The position numbers and the translations under genes were made by a program. DNA of 64,000 bases. Origin: JBBRWO01 sp964388455. Lineage in GTDB: Bacteria > Actinomycetota > Coriobacteriia > Anaerosomatales > JAAXUF01. The first letter of the stretch is position 1. The number at the start of each line of letters is the position of its first letter. Shown in pieces: positions 7,718 to 16,055 of the stretch. The stretch spans positions 1 through 64,000 of the forward strand of contig CAYMAN010000010.1 in NCBI GenBank assembly GCA_964388455.1, in the 5' to 3' direction. The notes below the pieces were generated by a model. That model saw only the letters and a list, made by a program, of their open reading frames with translations, was not told where the DNA came from and searched no databases.

Positions 7718-9718
7718 GTGGCTCGGAAGGCCGAAATCTGGCGAGTCGCGTCTACCGGCGTGGTGGCATGCCTGGCCGCCGCCCTCATCCCGTTAGCTCT
7801 CTCCGCCCTCGCCTCTCTCACCCTCGACCGAGCAGCGCACCCCTCGCCGCTGACCACGTGGGCGCACGCGCCCCTCCCCACCCGCTGGCTGGCCGTCGTC
7901 ACAAGCCCGTTCACGCTTACCCTCTCACTCCTACTCATCGCCGCAATCGTCACCTGGTGGGTCTGGATCTCCGGCCACCTTATGCGCGCGCGCTCCAACG
8001 GCGCCGGCGTCGTCGTCGGCATCCCACCGGCAGCCGGCCGCGGCGAACACGGCACCTCCAACCTCATGACCCCCGCCGAACTCGAAGCCTCCGCCGTCAC
8101 CTGGTCGCCAGGCACGACACCGGCTCCCGGCGTCTCGGGCTTCGTCATCGGCGGCCGTCCTGCCGAGCGCGGCCGCAAGGAGGCCTACTACCTCTCGGGC
8201 TCAGAAGGCCACGTCCTCGTGATCGGCTCCACCGGCTCGGGCAAGACCCGCCGGATCGTGCTGCCGAGCATCTACGCGCTCGGCGAGCTCGGCGAATCGA
8301 TGGTCATCCCGGATCCCAAGGGCGAGCTCTACCTCACCACGTGCGAGCACCTCAAAGCCAAGGGCTACCGCGTCGACACGATCGACCTGCGGGATCCGTC
8401 CCGATCGGTCCAGTGGTCGCCGCTGGACCTGATCGTCGACTTGATCTGGTCGGCCGAGATCGCACACGCCGAGGACATGGCTCACGAACTCGCCAAGACA
8501 ATCGTCTCGGCACAGCTTGGCGGGCATGGCGGCAACGAAGCGTTCTGGAATGCCAGCGCTGAGGCGATCATCGCGGCCACGGCGCTTCTGGTCGCCAGCG
8601 AGCCGAAGGCCATCGACCCTCTCTCGCGCAACATGTTCAACGTCTACCGGGCGCTCGGAACGTACGGCAAGGAGCGAACGGCGATGCGTGCCGGGAGCAT
8701 GCGGCAAGAGACGATCTATCCCCTCAAGGAGATCATCGAGGGTCTGGACGACCGGCACCCGGCAAAGGTCGCCTACCTCGCCGCGAGCCTCGCCACAGGC
8801 AACACCGCGTCGAGCATGTACACGACGGCCGCCAATGCGCTGAAGATCTTCAGCAACAGGAACATGGCCGCGCTCACCGCTCGCTCCGAGCACAACCTGG
8901 CCGACGTGGGACTGCGCAAGTCGGCGGTGTTCATCATCACGCCGGACGAGCGAGACGCCTACAACGTGATGGTCACAATCTACGTGCGGCAGCTCTACCA
9001 GGCACTCGTGAAGGCCGCCAACGCCCACGGCGGGCGGCTTCCGGTGCAGGTCAACATCCTGTTCGAGGAATTCGGCAACATCCCCAAGATCCCGGAGTTC
9101 GTCTCCATGCTCACGATGGCCCGCAGCCGAGGGATTCGGCTCCTGATGGTCGTCCAGAGCATCGAGCAGCTCGAGCGCTACGCCGAGGGACGCGTGGAAG
9201 CCGCATCTCTCATCGGCGGCAACTGCTCGGCGATCGTCTACCTCGCCAGCGCGTCGGGCAAGACGCATCGGCTCATGAGCGACCTGACCGGCACGAAGAC
9301 GATCATGGTGCGCGACGGCGGGTCCTCTCAGCGCAACAGCGGAGGGCTCGTGGGAGCCAGCCACACGACTTCGCGCTCCGACAAGCTCACCTCGCGCCCC
9401 GTCCTCATGCCCGACGAGATTGCGCGCCTCTCCCCAGAGTTGGACGGCGCGCTTGTGGTGCGCCGCGGGATGAACGCGGCTCTCTTCCCGGTACCGGATC
9501 TCTCGCTGCTCTCAGTCGACGAGGCGTTCGGCCTCGGCGACCCCCAGCACGCAAGCGAGGTGCGGGCTTCGCGCCAGGACGCGCGCGCCGTCCGCGAGAT
9601 CGACCTGCCGCCGATCTGGCGCGGCGAAGAGCTCCTGCCCGAAGGACTCAGGCTCATGGGCCAAGAACGGCCCGGACCGACAAGGATGCCCGCCGATCGT
9701 GTGGGCGTTGACAGATGA
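7718..9718 (+). CDS. type IV secretion coupling protein (VirD4/TraG family)
   Basis: A 666-residue membrane ATPase that passes conjugative DNA or protein to the secretion channel. Two N-terminal transmembrane segments are followed by Walker A GSTGSGKT (about residues 170-177), then PDPKGELY, and a Walker-B-like region NILFEEFGN. The length matches the family. The GTG start at 7718 is preferred because GGGAGG lies five bases upstream; the frame is open from 7613, and a conserved N-terminal membrane segment begins soon after 7718. It is the first gene of a six-gene T4SS operon in which no relaxase or integrase is found. Confidence 0.92.
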   Translation: MARKAEIWRVASTGVVACLAAALIPLALSALASLTLDRAAHPSPLTTWAHAPLPTRWLAVVTSPFTLTLSLLLIAAIVTWWVWISGHLMRARSNGAGVVVGIPPAAGRGEHGTSNLMTPAELEASAVTWSPGTTPAPGVSGFVIGGRPAERGRKEAYYLSGSEGHVLVIGSTGSGKTRRIVLPSIYALGELGESMVIPDPKGELYLTTCEHLKAKGYRVDTIDLRDPSRSVQWSPLDLIVDLIWSAEIAHAEDMAHELAKTIVSAQLGGHGGNEAFWNASAEAIIAATALLVASEPKAIDPLSRNMFNVYRALGTYGKERTAMRAGSMRQETIYPLKEIIEGLDDRHPAKVAYLAASLATGNTASSMYTTAANALKIFSNRNMAALTARSEHNLADVGLRKSAVFIITPDERDAYNVMVTIYVRQLYQALVKAANAHGGRLPVQVNILFEEFGNIPKIPEFVSMLTMARSRGIRLLMVVQSIEQLERYAEGRVEAASLIGGNCSAIVYLASASGKTHRLMSDLTGTKTIMVRDGGSSQRNSGGLVGASHTTSRSDKLTSRPVLMPDEIARLSPELDGALVVRRGMNAALFPVPDLSLLSVDEAFGLGDPQHASEVRASRQDARAVREIDLPPIWRGEELLPEGLRLMGQERPGPTRMPADRVGVDR

Positions 9719-9744
9719 GGGACTCGACAAAGGAGAGTGGAGCG

Positions 9745-10080
9745 ATGAGGGGACTACACGAGAAGGGCCGCACCGCACTGGTGGCCGCGACGTTCGCGCT
9801 GGCCGCTGCGACGCCGACAGTCGCGCTGGCCGTGACCGACATAACAGGGTTCTTCGCCAAGGTCGACATGCTCGCCAAGCAGGTACAGACCGGTGTGACG
9901 CTGATCTTCGCCACGATCGCGGTCATCGGCGGCGGTGTGCTCATCACCATGGCGGTGCTTACGCAAGACGAGCACATGCGCCGGCAGCGTTGGCAGCAGT
10001 TCTGGGGCCTGCTAGCCCTGTGCATCGCGTTCGCGGTGCTTCCGTGGCTCGTGCCGTTCCTCATCACGCAGTTCGGCTAG
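9745..10080 (+). CDS. VirB2/TrbC-like pilin-type membrane protein
   Basis: A 111-residue protein with a positively charged N-terminus, a signal-like hydrophobic stretch ending around ALA, then two membrane helices (VTLIFATIAVIGGGVLITMA and LLALCIAFAVLPWLVPFLI). This layout fits VirB2/TrbC-type subunits of conjugation channels. ATG 9745 follows AAAGGAG; ATG 9715, overlapping the previous stop, is the alternative. It lies between the coupling protein and the VirB6/TrbL-like gene. Sequence identity to a named family is not evident. Confidence 0.65.
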   Translation: MRGLHEKGRTALVAATFALAAATPTVALAVTDITGFFAKVDMLAKQVQTGVTLIFATIAVIGGGVLITMAVLTQDEHMRRQRWQQFWGLLALCIAFAVLPWLVPFLITQFG

Positions 10081-10088
10081 AGCCGCTC

Positions 10089-10979
10089 ATGGACACCATC
10101 ACTGCTTGGTGGAACGGCTGGCTCGTCGGCGTGTTCAGCGGCTTCTTCGACATGATCGCCAAGGTGCTCATCAGTGTCGGGACACTGTCCGCCGCGCTGA
10201 TCCACTGGGCTCCCGTCGTCAACGCCATGACCACGGTGCAGGTGTTCGCCACGGCCGTGCTCGGTCTGAAGGTCGGGCTCGACGTGTATTCGCGCTACAT
10301 CCTGCAACTCTCCGGCGAGGACGGCGACCCGCTCGACTCGGTGCTCATCCGCGCCGCTGGGGCGGCCGCGCTCATCTGGTCGATCCCGCTCGCGGTCACG
10401 CTGGCCGTCGATGTCGGCAACAAGCTCACGAGCGACGTGCTGACCAACTCGGCAGTCGGCGCCGTCACGAGCAAGCTCCAGGCGGCCGATGTCATGAAGC
10501 GTCTAGTCGCCATCGGCTTGACCGCGGCCAACCCAACGGGCCAGCTCCTCTTGGCTGTGGTCATGCTCTTCCTCGGCATCGGGCTCGTCGTGATCTTCTT
10601 CCAGGTCACGAAACGCTCGGTCGAGCTCGCGATCATGGTGTTCATCGGACCGGTGCTCGCGCTGAACTTCGCCTCGCCGGACCGCTCCCTGTTCGCGGCG
10701 TGGACGCGGCAGCTCCTGACGCTGGCGTTCACGCAGGCCCTGCAGCTCTATCTCCTGAACCTCACGATCATCGGCCTTGTGACCGGACTCAAGATCTCAG
10801 GGTTCGGAACCGACCCCGTCCATGAGTTCGTCGCGATGATCGGGCTGATGGCCTGCACAATCGCGCTGCCGGCGTTCGTCCGGCAGATGACGCACCAGGC
10901 CGCGCCGACGGGCGTGGACTCGATGGCGCGCATGGCGACGTTCGAGTTCGCTCGCCTTGCGGTCGCGAGGGCCGGATAG
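10089..10979 (+). CDS. VirB6/TrbL-like polytopic conjugation protein
   Basis: A 296-residue inner-membrane protein with about seven hydrophobic helices, a size and topology typical of the VirB6/TrbL channel component in Gram-positive T4SS operons. The frame is open from 9699, but the part before ATG 10089 is antisense-like and overlaps the pilin gene. It ends one codon before the GTG of the next gene. The role rests on topology and operon position. Confidence 0.7.
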   Translation: MDTITAWWNGWLVGVFSGFFDMIAKVLISVGTLSAALIHWAPVVNAMTTVQVFATAVLGLKVGLDVYSRYILQLSGEDGDPLDSVLIRAAGAAALIWSIPLAVTLAVDVGNKLTSDVLTNSAVGAVTSKLQAADVMKRLVAIGLTAANPTGQLLLAVVMLFLGIGLVVIFFQVTKRSVELAIMVFIGPVLALNFASPDRSLFAAWTRQLLTLAFTQALQLYLLNLTIIGLVTGLKISGFGTDPVHEFVAMIGLMACTIALPAFVRQMTHQAAPTGVDSMARMATFEFARLAVARAG

Positions 10980-10981
10980 CC

Positions 10982-11215
10982 GTGGCCCAGCAGACCGCCG
11001 CGACCGAGATCATGGGTTGGAGCGCCGCGTTCCTCACGGTGGTCAGCGTCTCGGCGATCGCGCGCTCCGGCATCTCGGCGATCAAGGCCGTCCTCTCCCC
11101 CGGGGAGACCCGGCCGAGTCTTTGGACGATCGCACGGCCCGTCATAGCCGCGGCCCTGATCTCACTCGTCGTCTCAGGCGGCATCCTGGCCGCAATCTCT
11201 CAGTTGTTCCGGTAA
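10982..11215 (+). CDS. small two-helix membrane protein of T4SS operon
   Basis: A 77-residue protein starting at GTG immediately after the VirB6-like stop. It has two hydrophobic segments (about 12-30 and 50-72). I do not recognise the family. Position and tight spacing indicate a structural part of the secretion channel or pilus. Confidence 0.6.
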   Translation: MAQQTAATEIMGWSAAFLTVVSVSAIARSGISAIKAVLSPGETRPSLWTIARPVIAAALISLVVSGGILAAISQLFR

Positions 11216-11230
11216 GGGAGGCGGCAAGCA

Positions 11231-11581
11231 ATGGCGACAGCAGAAGAAGAACAGCGCGAGGGCTATCTGGCCCCATCACGCGTGGCCCTCGGCAAGCAGG
11301 TGCTCACGCCCAACGTGCCGAGGCACAACCAGATCTACATGTACTACGTGCTCGGCACCGCCCCTCTGGCTGCGATCGTCGCCGCAATTGCCACGCGGGT
11401 CGTGTTCGTCGGGCTGCTCGCCGCAGGGCTCTGGATCATGACCGGCTGGGGGCTCGTGACCGACTCGGTCGCCGACGTGACCGTGGCCGACTTTCTCAAG
11501 AACTCGCTGCGCTGGGTCCGCGAGCCCAAGCGCTACTACCTCAAGATCGAGAAGGGCGGAATCACCGATGCTCAAAGCTAA
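11231..11581 (+). CDS. PrgI/VirB3-like T4SS membrane protein
   Basis: A 116-residue protein with GGGAGG upstream of ATG 11231. A polar N-terminus with VPRHNQIYMYY is followed by a paired hydrophobic region (APLAAIVAAIATRVVFVGLL). Short two-helix proteins directly upstream of VirB4 are VirB3/PrgI in most conjugation operons, and this gene overlaps the VirB4-like start by 14 bp. Confidence 0.6.
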   Translation: MATAEEEQREGYLAPSRVALGKQVLTPNVPRHNQIYMYYVLGTAPLAAIVAAIATRVVFVGLLAAGLWIMTGWGLVTDSVADVTVADFLKNSLRWVREPKRYYLKIEKGGITDAQS

Positions 11582-12203
11582 GATGCCACCGGCCGACACG
11601 ATGGCGGACCTGATCCCCGTGGCCGACGTGCTCAGATCGACCACGGGCGACTACACGTTGCTCACTGACGGCACCTACGCCGTGCATCTGCGCGTGCAGC
11701 CGCAGGACATGACGCTCAAGGACGCTGGCGGCGTGGCGGCGAACTTCGACGCATTCCAGGCGGCCTACAACTCACTCACCGTCGGCGTGCGGATCTACAT
11801 CGGCCCTCGCGCGGCCGACCTCGAGGAGCAGATGAACCACCTGCGCACGCTGATGGAGCGAGCCGCCACGAGCGGCCGACGCACGCTCATCGCCGACCAG
11901 ATCGAGTTCGTGGCCGACTTGATGAGCAAAGGCAACGCTGCCGAGCGGGACTTCTTCTTCATCCTCACGACGCCGCCGACGGCGACCGACCCGCAGCGAA
12001 ACGACCTCTTCACGGAGGCTCGCAACTTCATCGCCACGCTCGGCACGCGCGGAATCTCGGCGAACTGGATGAGTGCGTCCGACGTGATCAACACGTTCGT
12101 GCGATTCAGTCTGCCCTCCCCTGCCGTCACGCTGCCCTCCGACGACCTGCGGTTTCTTGTGGTGGGCGATGAGGGATTCGAACCCCCGACCTCTTCCGTG
12201 TAA
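11568..12203 (+). pseudogene. VirB4-like ATPase, 3'-truncated at tRNA-Val
   Basis: The N-terminal ~195 residues of a VirB4/TraC-type ATPase (ADLIPVADVLRSTTGDYTLL...). Full-length relatives exceed 600 residues and carry Walker motifs, none of which are present. The reading frame runs straight into the 3' end of tRNA-Val (12160-12234) on the other strand. The last dozen residues (GDEGFEPPTSSV) are just antisense tRNA. The break sits precisely at the CCA end, as expected if the conjugative element was cut at its attachment site. Confidence 0.85.
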
Positions 12204-12234
12204 AGGAAGCACTCTCCCGCTGAGTTAATCGCCC
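12160..12234 (-). tRNA. tRNA-Val (anticodon UAC), CCA encoded
   Basis: 75 nt fold as a complete cloverleaf: acceptor GGGCGAT/ATCGCCC, D arm ACTCAGCGGGAGAGT, anticodon stem CTTCC/GGAAG with loop TTTACAC, T arm GGGGG-TTCGAAT-CCCTC, discriminator A and encoded CCA. Its 3' end abuts the broken conjugation operon, and a degenerate copy of its 5' half lies at 15930. Confidence 0.97.
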
Positions 12235-12374
12235 GATTGTCGCGAAGCTTCCCATGTTCGCGCGGGACGCCGCTTGCCATTTTAGCAGGGGCCACCGCTC
12301 TGTGGGACAGCGAATGCGAGGCCCCGAATTCCGCCCTCTCAGCACTGGCGCGCTAATACTCTCCGAGTACGAAC

Positions 12375-12403
12375 GAGGGGCCGCCCAAATCGGGCGACCC
12401 CTC
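12375..12403 (-). terminator. hairpin terminator after surface-protein gene
   Basis: GAGGGGCCGCCC pairs with GGGCGACCCCTC around a 5-nt loop. It lies 50 bp beyond the stop of the surface-protein gene and upstream of tRNA-Val. There is no strong T-run, so termination efficiency is uncertain. Confidence 0.55.
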
Positions 12404-12452
12404 ATCCTGACGTGGCCGAGAATGACGCGACCGCGTCCGTTCGTGCACCGGA

Positions 12453-15011
12453 CTAGAAGACCATGTCCGGCTTGGTGAAGTCCGCTGTCATCTTCGAATC
12501 CTGAGGCATGGCCATGCAGCCAGTCATCATCAGCGGCACGTCATCGCCGCTGTTGTTGTACATATCGAGCAGGCCAGCCAGACGCAAGATCTCACTGGTA
12601 TTACTCGTCTGCAGAGCAAGAATCGTAGCGTCAATCAGCGACATTGTGTTGCCGCCATACATGACGTCGGGAATCGGTGCCCCATTTTCGAGACACGTAT
12701 TCAGCTCTGCCGCAACGAGCTGGCGCGACGCGATGATCTTAGCCGACGCGAGCTTGCTGCGCTTGAGTCCTTCGCTCGTCTTAGCAGGCTGGGACCACAG
12801 CACGCCCATGACCTCGGGGACGTTGTTGAGCATGCTCCAACCCATGTCCAGCGACCCGCCACAATCCGCCAGCACTTCAGTCGTGCAGGTGAGGTGAGTC
12901 TGCCAGTATCCGACGGTGCGGGTTGCTCCGCCTTGCCGTTCAACTGTCACGGTGACGGAATCCCGCTCCTGAGCATCAGCCGGGAAGGTGATGTCGTTGC
13001 CGAGCGGATCCATGCCGTGGCCAGTGATGGTGTAGGTGGTTGTGTCCACCGGAGTCACCGGTAGCAGCCAGGTCCAGGTCTCGCCCACGTTCAGCACGCC
13101 TGGGTCGACCGCGTCGCCGGTATGGGCGTCAGCAGCATCAAGCACTGCCACGTCGCCATTGTCCCCACCGTCGGCGTCAACATTCACGTACGGGTTCGCG
13201 AGATCGACGTCGCCGTCGTTCTCCTCGGTGACCGTCAGTGTTGCCATACCGCTCGGTACGATGGTCGTGACATTGGAACCAACGGTCGCGATCGTCGTCG
13301 GATGAATGACGAGGATCCGGACTGCATCCCGCTCATCAGCATCAGCCGGGTAGGTGATGTCATTGTCGAGCGGATCCATGCCATGACCGGTGGCGGTGTA
13401 GGTCGTGGTGTCACCTGGGGTTACCGGTAGCAGCCATGTCCAGGTCTCGCCAACGTTCAGCACGCCTGGGTCGACCGCGTCGCCGGTATGGGTGTCAGTG
13501 GCATCAAGTACTGCCACGTCGCCGTTGTCTCCGCCATCAGCGTCGACATTCACGTACGGGCTTGTGAGATCGACGTCGCCGTCGTTCTCCTCGGTGACCG
13601 TCAGTGTTGCCATGCCGCTGGCTGTGATGGTCGTAAGGTTGGAAGAGATGGTCGTGACCGTTGTCGGGCTGTAGACGCTAATCATGACCGCGTCCCGCTC
13701 ATCAGCATCAGCCGGGAAGGTGATGTCATTATCGAGCGGATCCATGCCGTGACCGGTGGCGGTGTAGGTCGTGGTGGCAACCGGGGTTACCGGAAGCACC
13801 CATGTCCAGGTCTCGCCGACGTTCAGCACGCCGGGGTCGACCGCGTCGCCGGTATGGGTGTCGGTGGCGTCCAGCACTGCCACGTCGCCGTTGTCTCCGC
13901 CATCAGCGTCGACATTGACGTACGGGTTCGTGAGGTCGACGTCACCGTCGTTTTGCTCGGTGATCGTCAGCGTAGCGGTACCGCTAACGAGGGCCGTTAG
14001 GTTGGAATTGATGGATGTGACCGTCGTCGGATGAATGACATCGACGCTGCCCGAATCCTGCTCTTCGGCGTCGTGAATGACGCCCGCGGCGGTCGGCGGC
14101 GGGTCATATGTGACGTCTGCGCCCAACGGATCGAGACCGTGACCAGTCGCGATCAGGTTCTGATCGGCGGTGGGATTAGTGGTATACGTCCACGTCCATG
14201 TCTCGCCGAAGTCCAGAACGCCTGGATTGACGGCATCACCGGTGTGGGTGTCTGCCGCGTCGAGCACATGTACATCGCCGTCATCATCATTATCAGTACT
14301 TGCGTCGACGTTCACGTATGGACTTGTCAGTGGCACAGAGCTCGGACCATCGTTTGTCTCAGTAACAGTCCATGTGACCAAGCCGCCGGACGCAACCATG
14401 GATGGAGCAGCGCCGATGGTTATTTCGGTTCCGGGCATGATCACTGTGTCGATCGTGCTACCAGACTGCTCAGTGTCCTCAATGACGGTGTTTCCTGTAA
14501 CCGTCAAGGCTGCAAGCGTGCCGATGTAGTGGCTGCTTGCTCGAATCTGGTAGGTGCCAGCAACAGGCATCGTCACGTCGGTCGACTCAATCACGTGGCT
14601 GAGCACGGGAGTCGCCAGCGGCACGTCGGTGATCGTCGTATCAGAAGAGTCCTTCACCACGTAGCGGGTGGACGTCCAAATGTACTTGTAGCCCGGCTTC
14701 GTCGTTAGGTCGTCAGAGATGAGGGCCTGCCCGCCGTACGGATCAGACGGAATGTGCACGTGCACATCGACCGTACCGGTCGCATCCACAATCGCCTCGT
14801 CGCCGGGGTCGGGTGTGATGCTTGGTCCGGTCAGTTGCACCGTGTACTCCACGGTGTCCCCCACGTGATACTCGCTCTCTGCAGGGCTGAAGATTCCTAT
14901 GGCGCCTTGGGTTGTGTAGCCGATGGCATACATGGCCATCGCAAACACGGCTACAACTACAGCAGCCGCGATAAGCAACCCCCGCACCTTTCGGTTCTTG
15001 GTCAGTTTCAT
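12453..15011 (-). CDS. large repetitive secreted surface protein
   Basis: An 852-residue protein. ATG 15011 follows AGGAGG. An N-terminal charged segment and one hydrophobic helix form a signal or anchor (MKLTKNRKVRGLLIAAAVVV). Then come four Ig-like/DUF11-type repeats of about 122 residues sharing NDGDVDL, PYVNVDADGGDNGDVAVLDA, HTGDAVDPGVLNVGETWTW and TGHGMDPL. The three C-terminal units are nearly identical, the N-terminal one is diverged. The last 160 residues form a different Cys-containing domain starting RTVGYWQTHLTC with LASAKIIASRQLVAAELN, like the GYWKNH modules of secreted proteins. A role in adhesion or cell envelope is inferred. No sortase signal is seen. Confidence 0.85.
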   Translation of the reverse strand: MKLTKNRKVRGLLIAAAVVVAVFAMAMYAIGYTTQGAIGIFSPAESEYHVGDTVEYTVQLTGPSITPDPGDEAIVDATGTVDVHVHIPSDPYGGQALISDDLTTKPGYKYIWTSTRYVVKDSSDTTITDVPLATPVLSHVIESTDVTMPVAGTYQIRASSHYIGTLAALTVTGNTVIEDTEQSGSTIDTVIMPGTEITIGAAPSMVASGGLVTWTVTETNDGPSSVPLTSPYVNVDASTDNDDDGDVHVLDAADTHTGDAVNPGVLDFGETWTWTYTTNPTADQNLIATGHGLDPLGADVTYDPPPTAAGVIHDAEEQDSGSVDVIHPTTVTSINSNLTALVSGTATLTITEQNDGDVDLTNPYVNVDADGGDNGDVAVLDATDTHTGDAVDPGVLNVGETWTWVLPVTPVATTTYTATGHGMDPLDNDITFPADADERDAVMISVYSPTTVTTISSNLTTITASGMATLTVTEENDGDVDLTSPYVNVDADGGDNGDVAVLDATDTHTGDAVDPGVLNVGETWTWLLPVTPGDTTTYTATGHGMDPLDNDITYPADADERDAVRILVIHPTTIATVGSNVTTIVPSGMATLTVTEENDGDVDLANPYVNVDADGGDNGDVAVLDAADAHTGDAVDPGVLNVGETWTWLLPVTPVDTTTYTITGHGMDPLGNDITFPADAQERDSVTVTVERQGGATRTVGYWQTHLTCTTEVLADCGGSLDMGWSMLNNVPEVMGVLWSQPAKTSEGLKRSKLASAKIIASRQLVAAELNTCLENGAPIPDVMYGGNTMSLIDATILALQTSNTSEILRLAGLLDMYNNSGDDVPLMMTGCMAMPQDSKMTADFTKPDMVF
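12957..14440. repeat. tandem ~366-bp repeats in surface-protein gene
   Basis: Unit starts at about 12957, 13322 and 13688, plus a diverged fourth from about 14054 to 14440. The first three are nearly identical at DNA level over long stretches. The period (365-366 bp = 122 codons) keeps frame, so copy number could change by recombination without breaking the gene. Confidence 0.85.
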
Positions 15012-15562
15012 CGGTCCTCCTGACTCAGTGAGTGGCTGATCCACTCAATTGAAGCCTGAGTGCTCGGGGCGGTCTCACCATTCGCTTCTCGCCGACCTTG
15101 GTGACCGATTTCGTGCAATTCGGCGGATCTGAGCTTCCCGAACAAAACTGCGTACGAATCACGGAGAAGGACGAGGCGGCGATCGACCCACGGCGGAGAG
15201 CCAAGACCGCTCAAGCCGTACAATCGAAATCGCCTTGCGGCTATTTTGGGGATTCAGCGTCAAGACCGTCCGATCTTCGGCTGGGTTTGCGTCGCTTTGC
15301 TTACCCTCAACCGCTGAACCTATCCCTGAATCCGAGGGATGAAATGATGCAGGTGGTCACAGACGGGCGATAAACGGCACGCGCCCTAGGATGATTTCGC
15401 TCATTGGTAGCGCGTAGCGGGATCGTTGCGACCTCGTGATATACGGACGCGCGAACTCGCGGTGAATCTGAGCTCCCTCGGGTGAAGCTGCATGAGTTGA
15501 GGTATTCGACCTCTCTCCTTGCTCAAGATGGATCATGATCTCGCCCTGGCGCTATCTCAAAC

Positions 15563-15700
15563 CACGCTGGCCATGGCTCTGAAGACATGACCAATCACTA
15601 CACCCACATCGATGAACCCACTCGGGTGTTGCTGGCTCAGACTCTCGAAGATGCGCATTCCGCCGCGGTCTCATCGCTAGCGGCTTCTGCGGAAGGGTAG
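15563..15700 (+). pseudogene. tyrosine recombinase C-terminal remnant
   Basis: An open stretch of 45 codons reads HAGHGSEDMTNHYTHIDE and ends at TAG 15698-15700. GHGS...MTNHYTH matches the box containing the last catalytic His and the nucleophilic Tyr of phage-type tyrosine integrases. In-frame stops lie immediately upstream and no other integrase motif is recoverable. The rest of the 15012-16055 gap holds no convincing gene. Confidence 0.7.
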
Positions 15701-15929
15701 GGCATCTGGCCCGAGCGACAGACGACCCTCACCGGCAGTCTTGGTGGGGGTCGTCATCGTTGCATGCACTTGGCATCTGATGAATCCCATTGCCACCATA
15801 TCTGGCAGCTTCGTACATGGATTCGTGGGAAGGCACGTGGGAAATGATGGGGCGAGACACCACGCAAGAGAGCGGTTCACATAGGCTGAAATGCGGTTTC
15901 TCTAAGATCAGCGCAGCCTGACTGCGTTA

Positions 15930-15967
15930 GTGTAAAGGAAGCACTCTCACGCTGAGTTAATCACCCG
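15930..15967 (-). pseudogene. partial tRNA-Val copy (5' half)
   Basis: 38 nt match the intact tRNA-Val from its 5' end to the anticodon loop with two substitutions (GTGTAAAGGAAGCACTCTC, then ACGCTGAGTTAATCACCCG on the + strand). Similarity stops at the anticodon loop, a known integrase crossover position in tRNA genes. It lies 230 bp from the integrase remnant. Confidence 0.8.
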
Positions 15968-16055
15968 TGCGCCGTAATCTACGTTGCGCGAGGCACCAGT
16001 CTGCACGACTCCATCTCCCCCAACGACCCCGTCACACCTATCAGCGCGCCGAAGC

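Noticed and set aside
12168..12203. C-terminal residues GDEGFEPPTSSV of the VirB4-like frame
   Set aside because: This is antisense tRNA-Val, a common false coding sequence.
12957..14440. Regular repeats that might be a CRISPR array
   Set aside because: Units are 366 bp, in frame and protein-coding; there are no 25-40 bp repeats with unique spacers, and no cas genes in the window.
15098..15373. 91-codon plus-strand frame in the gap
   Set aside because: No ribosome site, no recognisable composition, and it overlaps the likely promoter of the surface gene.
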